From JAJYLM01 sp964547905 (GTDB lineage: Bacteria; JAMCPX01): a stretch of DNA of 64,000 nt. This document shows positions 60,313-64,000 of this stretch, piece by piece (the stretch's first letter is position 1; every line of letters starts with the position of its first letter). Made by a program: the position numbers and the translations under genes. Location: NCBI GenBank assembly GCA_964547905.1, contig CAZJPN010000061.1, forward strand, positions 1-64,000, given 5' to 3'. The notes below the pieces were generated by a model. That model saw only the letters and a list, made by a program, of their open reading frames with translations, did not search any database and had not been told where the DNA came from.

Positions 60313-61026
60313 CTATTCTATCACATCGATAATTATTACTGTTATATTATCATCCCCGCCGTTTGTATTGGCTACATCGATCAACGTCGAGACCGAATGA
60401 ACAGCGTCCGGTATACCACCAATCTCTGCTATGACATCATCGGCAACCAAGTGGCTCAGTCCATCCGAGCATAACAAGTACCTATCTCCCTCATGGATGT
60501 TCAATTTTTGAGATTCAACCTTGACCTGCTCTGAAAAGCCCAGGGATCTTGTCAAAACGTTGCGCATTGAATGCGTTTCCATCTGTTTTTCAGTGATTAA
60601 TCCTGTTTTAAACTGTTCATTTACATAGGTATGGTCTTCTGTTAGTCTTACTAAATTACCCGAGTTCAGCATGTAGGCTCTAGAGTCACCCACATGACAA
60701 AGTATTGCACCATTGCCATTCAATACTATAGAAACGATAGTGGTACCCATACCGCTATATTGTGGATTTGCAGCAGCAGACTTAAAGATGAGATCGTTTG
60801 CAACATATATTGCATCTACAAGAGAATTTTCTGACATTTTTCCCTGATTCAGCATATAGTTTTTTATGCTGTCGACTGCCATGTTACTTGCTATCTCACC
60901 TGCCCTGTGGCCTCCCATACCATCTGCGACTATATACAAACCTATACTATCGTTACGATAAAATGCATCCTCGTTGTGAGCCCGTTTCATACCCACACTT
61001 GTTTTCCCAAAAGAAACGAGTTTCAT
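60313..61026 (-). CDS. PP2C-type serine/threonine phosphatase
   Basis: A 237-residue PP2C: NEDAFY (metal Asp), VADGMGGHRAGEIAS, GDSRAYML, LCSDGLSHLV and GGDDNITVIII. It dephosphorylates Ser/Thr on targets such as FHA partners, and this window also encodes an FHA domain in CpaF. No partner kinase gene is visible. It starts 1 nt inside the end of pmbA (TGATG) and lies 7 nt upstream of pyk. Confidence 0.93.
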   Translation of the reverse strand: MKLVSFGKTSVGMKRAHNEDAFYRNDSIGLYIVADGMGGHRAGEIASNMAVDSIKNYMLNQGKMSENSLVDAIYVANDLIFKSAAANPQYSGMGTTIVSIVLNGNGAILCHVGDSRAYMLNSGNLVRLTEDHTYVNEQFKTGLITEKQMETHSMRNVLTRSLGFSEQVKVESQKLNIHEGDRYLLCSDGLSHLVADDVIAEIGGIPDAVHSVSTLIDVANTNGGDDNITVIIIDVIE

Positions 61027-62375
61027 CAGGCTGCTCCGGATATTTTAAGGGCTTTTATTATGAGCGATGGAGCAAGAATATTTCCATACAGGATATGATC
61101 CCTACCGGCAAGGTATATATTATCGAAAAGCTCAAAGAGATTACCGGATACGGTTATGCCTTTACAGGGAGATGAAAATTTGCCCGATTTTATCATATAA
61201 CCTCTTGCACCGAGAGAAAACTCACCTGTTACCGGGTTAACTGTATGCAGTCCCATAAGCTCTGTTATAACAGGGCCGTCAGACAACGCATGCCTTAAAT
61301 CTTTTGCGGATGAGCGTTCGGAATTTAACACAAAATTCGTAATACCGACTGCAGGCTGCTGTGTAATAGAATGTCTTACAGCATTACCCGTTGTTTCTGC
61401 TTTCATAAGCACTGCATACTGCCTGTCATAGAGAAATGAATTTACAACGCCTTTATCCACGACTGTTTTTTTAAGGGCAGGCACACCTTCTGCATCAAAT
61501 GGTGCAGAGCCGAGTCCGTCGCTTAATTCGGGATCATCAAGTATACTTATGTGCTCCGGAAAAACCCGTTGGTGCAACTTATCTGCAAGCATTGAAGTCC
61601 GTTTGTAAACGGCGTCTGCTTTAAAAGATCCGGCGAGTACGTTTAGAAATTGTGAGGTAACAAGCTGTGTTAACATGGTGTCATAAAACCCTGTTATGAG
61701 CTGAATACCCCCAAGAGTCTGAAGCGCCTGTTGAGAACAACCACTTGCAACGCGCTCCGGTGTTAGATGAGAAAATGTATTTGCTCCCTGAAAATCCCAG
61801 CTCATCTGGGATTCTTTACCTTCATGTGCAAGTACTGAAAGGCTGATACTGAATCTTGTTGCCCTGAATTTTTTTGATATACCCTCGGAATTGGTTATAA
61901 ACACGGAATTTATTCTCTCCTCATAAGAAGGCCTTTCGACCTTTGCTATTCTTTTGTCTATCCGTGCGGCATCCACCATTTTTTTCAACATTTCAATCTT
62001 TTGAGTTTCGGGTGTCGTTTCTGCATTTTTGTCATAGAATTCTTCTGAAGAAAGCCTGTCAGTCCTATTGCCTATAAAAGAAAACTGCTGTTTGTTAAGC
62101 ACCGAACCGCTGTCCAGTGCCCTTTTAAAGGTTTCTTCTATAGCAAGATCCGACATGTTGTAGGTGAAAGAAAATCCCATGCGCTGCTCTTTAAGTGTTC
62201 TTATCGCTATACCGATTTCCTCGTCTGTCTGAAGCTTTTCTATCTTTTTGTTGTCATCGATAGAAACGGATAGGTTTTTTGATTCGGATAAATATGCTTC
62301 ATATCCTTCCGTGTTGTACTCTTTTGAAAGGTTTTTTATCTTATCGGCAATCCTATTTTTATCATCGCTTTTCAT
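61026..62375 (-). CDS. pmbA: PmbA/TldD family protein (PmbA type)
   Basis: A 449-residue member of the TldD/PmbA family: EGYEAYLSESKNLSV, AEGVPALKKTVVDKGVVNSFLYDRQYA and GARGYMIKSGKFSSPCKGITVSGN. The zinc motif HExxxH of TldD is absent, as in PmbA, so it is the non-catalytic partner. The TldD partner gene is not in the window. In E. coli the pair processes modified peptides and CcdA. Confidence 0.92.
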   Translation of the reverse strand: MKSDDKNRIADKIKNLSKEYNTEGYEAYLSESKNLSVSIDDNKKIEKLQTDEEIGIAIRTLKEQRMGFSFTYNMSDLAIEETFKRALDSGSVLNKQQFSFIGNRTDRLSSEEFYDKNAETTPETQKIEMLKKMVDAARIDKRIAKVERPSYEERINSVFITNSEGISKKFRATRFSISLSVLAHEGKESQMSWDFQGANTFSHLTPERVASGCSQQALQTLGGIQLITGFYDTMLTQLVTSQFLNVLAGSFKADAVYKRTSMLADKLHQRVFPEHISILDDPELSDGLGSAPFDAEGVPALKKTVVDKGVVNSFLYDRQYAVLMKAETTGNAVRHSITQQPAVGITNFVLNSERSSAKDLRHALSDGPVITELMGLHTVNPVTGEFSLGARGYMIKSGKFSSPCKGITVSGNLFELFDNIYLAGRDHILYGNILAPSLIIKALKISGAA

Positions 62376-62708
62376 ATGCCCTTATCCATAGACGTTATGT
62401 TTCTGTAACGTTTTTATTATCTTTATCCAATTCACAGTTTTTTTTCAACATCTTTTGTAGTTCCATGAATTCCTCACCCAAAATTGCATAAGAACAAATT
62501 CTCCGACCCGAGCCCCGCTTGAGTGCCCCGCCCCTTTACTCAGACTGTGTCATAATGACAACCATACAGAGGACATAGAACAGCTTAAACCGTTTGAACC
62601 GTTAAGAAGGCGGATCACACGGTCCCGCTTTTGGCGGGATGCCCCGAGCGGATAATTGGATTTATAGCAAACTTCCCCATTGCATCTTTTGGGTGAATGA
62701 CTTGAAGG
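62376..62708. other. 333-nt intergenic region with hairpins and a repeat
   Basis: No gene is supported. The region holds a GC-rich hairpin TCCCGC/GCGGGA (62622-62639), a pair of similar segments, AACCGTTTGAACCGTT (62587-62605), and, at 62669-62694, a reverse-strand copy C of the family-3 repeat (ACTTCCCCAT...GCATCTTTTGGG). This is likely where minus-strand transcription of the NtrC-like gene ends and the pmbA operon begins. Confidence 0.6.
62669..62694 (-). repeat. dispersed element, family 3, copy C
   Basis: Read on the minus strand: ACCCAAAAGATGCAATGGGG then AAGTTT. It shares spacing and most bases with 25766-25795 and 29045-29080. Confidence 0.5.
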
Positions 62709-64000
62709 TTATTCTTTTTTGTCGGGCGTATTCGGAATTTCTTTTTTTCGGAATTTGTAATTAATTACATTCCTCGATATGCCAAGCTCATCCGCTGCCT
62801 TTGTCACGTTCCACTGTGTCCTCTCAAGAGCTTTTAATATTACCGCATTTTCTATCTTGTTTATGACTGTATAAAGGGGCTCTTTTGCTTCAAGAACAGC
62901 CTTGGTAGCATTTTCCATGTACGTTTGTTTATAATTGCTATCCATACCTTGGGGTAAAAGGATCTGGTCCTTACCTATTTTTTCAGTGTCCGTAAGCATA
63001 ATTGCTCGCTCTATTACATTCTTGAGTTCTCTGATATTGCCTGGCCAATTATATTTAATTAACGTATCAAGTGCATCCTTATCTATACCTTTTATGTTTT
63101 TTTGCATTGTTTTACTCAAAGATTTGATAAATTCGTTTATAAGGACAGGTATATCTTCTTTTCTATCGCGCAAAGGCGGCAGTTTAATAGGCATGACAGA
63201 AACACGGTAATACAGGTCATCCCTGAATATACCTTTATTGACGAGTTCTTTCAAATCCTTATTGGTTGCAACGATAAACCTGATGTCGCATTTTATCTCT
63301 TTTTCACCACCAAGCCTGATGAAACTTTTGGATTCTATGACCCTTAATAGTTTAGCCTGAAGCAAGGGAGAAAGCTCTCCTATCTCATCAAGAAAAACAA
63401 ACCCGCCGTCAGCAAGCTCAAGCAGCCCCTTCTTTCTTTTTTTTGCATCCGTAAATGCGCCTGGCTCGTAACCGAAGAATTCTTCCTCAAGCAACTGCTC
63501 CGGTATTGCAGCGCAGTTTATGCTTATCAATGGCCCCATTGCCCTTCTTGATGCCCTGTGTATGAAATTCGCCAGAAGTTCTTTTCCCGTTCCGCTTTCG
63601 CCCTCGATCAAAACCATGGTTTGTTCCGCCTGTGCAACTCGCATTGCAAGGGCATACGCATCTTTTATATTTTTTGATGTTCCTATGTAGTAATTAAGCT
63701 TGATCTCCGCATCTTTATTACGCAGTATATTTAGTTCCCTTTTGAGTTTTATCTTTTCTACGACTCTATTGATAGTTACCTCAAGTTCTTCAAGCTCAAA
63801 AGGTTTAACAAGATAATCTTCCGCACCCATCTTAACTGCGGTTATAGAATCCTTTATGGAGCTGTGTGCCGTAATCATGATAACCTCATAAGAATCATCC
63901 ATTGACTTTATATCCTTCAAAAGCACAAGTCCATTTTTATCGGGCAGCATAATATCGAGAAGGATAATGTCTATATTTTCTTTCTGGAGGATGCCGAGCC
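62709..64000 (-). CDS. NtrC-family sigma-54-dependent response regulator (5' end outside the window)
   Basis: Partial at the right edge: 413 residues from an internal Met, and the frame stays open to base 64000 upstream (LGILQKENIDIILLDI), giving a receiver domain with the phospho-acceptor Asp in LLDIMLPD. It has receiver (to about 70), linker, AAA+ domain with Walker A GESGTGKELLA and the sigma-54-contacting loop GAFTDA (the consensus is GAFTGA), Walker B GGFVFLDEIGELSPLLQ, and a C-terminal Fis helix-turn-helix (NVTKAADELGISRNVINYK). It activates sigma-54 promoters in response to a sensor kinase, not in the window. The true start lies beyond position 64000. Confidence 0.95.
   Translation of the reverse strand, partial: LGILQKENIDIILLDIMLPDKNGLVLLKDIKSMDDSYEVIMITAHSSIKDSITAVKMGAEDYLVKPFELEELEVTINRVVEKIKLKRELNILRNKDAEIKLNYYIGTSKNIKDAYALAMRVAQAEQTMVLIEGESGTGKELLANFIHRASRRAMGPLISINCAAIPEQLLEEEFFGYEPGAFTDAKKRKKGLLELADGGFVFLDEIGELSPLLQAKLLRVIESKSFIRLGGEKEIKCDIRFIVATNKDLKELVNKGIFRDDLYYRVSVMPIKLPPLRDRKEDIPVLINEFIKSLSKTMQKNIKGIDKDALDTLIKYNWPGNIRELKNVIERAIMLTDTEKIGKDQILLPQGMDSNYKQTYMENATKAVLEAKEPLYTVINKIENAVILKALERTQWNVTKAADELGISRNVINYKFRKKEIPNTPDKKE

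Noticed and set aside
63466..63485. GAFTDA loop as a sign of an inactive sigma-54 activator
   Set aside because: The change from GAFTGA is seen in other members of the NtrC family, and all ATPase motifs are intact, so loss of function is not supported.
1..64000. CRISPR arrays, tRNA or rRNA genes
   Set aside because: No regularly spaced repeats and no tRNA-like cloverleaf or rRNA sequence were noticed on either strand; a tRNAscan run would be decisive.

Overview
The window looks like a chromosomal segment of a Gram-negative anaerobe, most likely one of the former Deltaproteobacteria (Desulfobacterota or a relative). This is an inference from gene content: a Tad pilus locus, an MCE lipid-transport operon, a multihaem cytochrome c, a two-subunit reductase of the 2-hydroxyacyl-CoA dehydratase/benzoyl-CoA reductase family with ATP-dependent activators, bacterioferritin, and dispersed palindromes that encode GAGLKPAPT-type peptides. 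I found no rRNA, tRNA, CRISPR array, insertion sequence or prophage.

Layout. 1-9.6 kb (minus strand): Tad/Flp pilus operon, read from the flp pilin down to tadC. It includes an FHA-CpaF fusion and a second 58-residue Flp-like prepilin. 9.9-13.3 kb: a secreted Trp/Tyr/Gln-rich protein, a GH1 lipoprotein and a putative outer-membrane barrel. 13.5-21.7 kb: transaldolase, two LytM/M23 envelope proteins, RlmE, P-II, alanine racemase and mlaE-mlaF-mlaD, where MlaD has a barrel-like C-terminus. 21.7-23.8 kb: enolase and an SDR. 23.8-25.7 kb (minus): cytochrome c, gluconate-dehydrogenase-type small subunit and a wrecked GMC oxidoreductase. 25.9-35.7 kb: TPR and LolB-like lipoproteins, bacterioferritin, an oligopeptide-type binding lipoprotein, a TatD-radical SAM fusion, trpBA and a ROK kinase.

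35.7-50.0 kb is the most unusual part. It is a tightly packed, same-strand cluster under an apparently autoregulated TetR gene: two atypical acyl-CoA dehydrogenases, three related helical proteins of unknown function, reductase subunits in BcrC-BcrB-BcrA-BcrD order, a stand-alone fragment of acetyl-CoA synthase, a CooC-like nickel ATPase with the CxC motif, and a CbiMNQO-type Ni/Co importer whose ATPase ends in a His-rich tail. My inference is an ATP-driven acyl-CoA reductase/dehydrogenase system with dedicated metal supply and cofactor maturation. The substrate cannot be read from the sequence, and no ring-cleavage genes of benzoate degradation are present.

50-64 kb (mostly minus): BtrH-like protein, glucose-6-phosphate isomerase, thioesterase, two SCP2-like proteins around an iron alcohol dehydrogenase, CinA N-domain protein, transketolase, an alpha/beta hydrolase (plus strand), pyruvate kinase, PP2C phosphatase, PmbA, and an NtrC-type regulator cut by the window edge. 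Enolase, pyruvate kinase, Pgi, transketolase and transaldolase together give much of central sugar metabolism.

Three families of short dispersed inverted repeats recur. Several copies lie in the 5' ends of reading frames, where they seem to have supplied N-terminal peptide.
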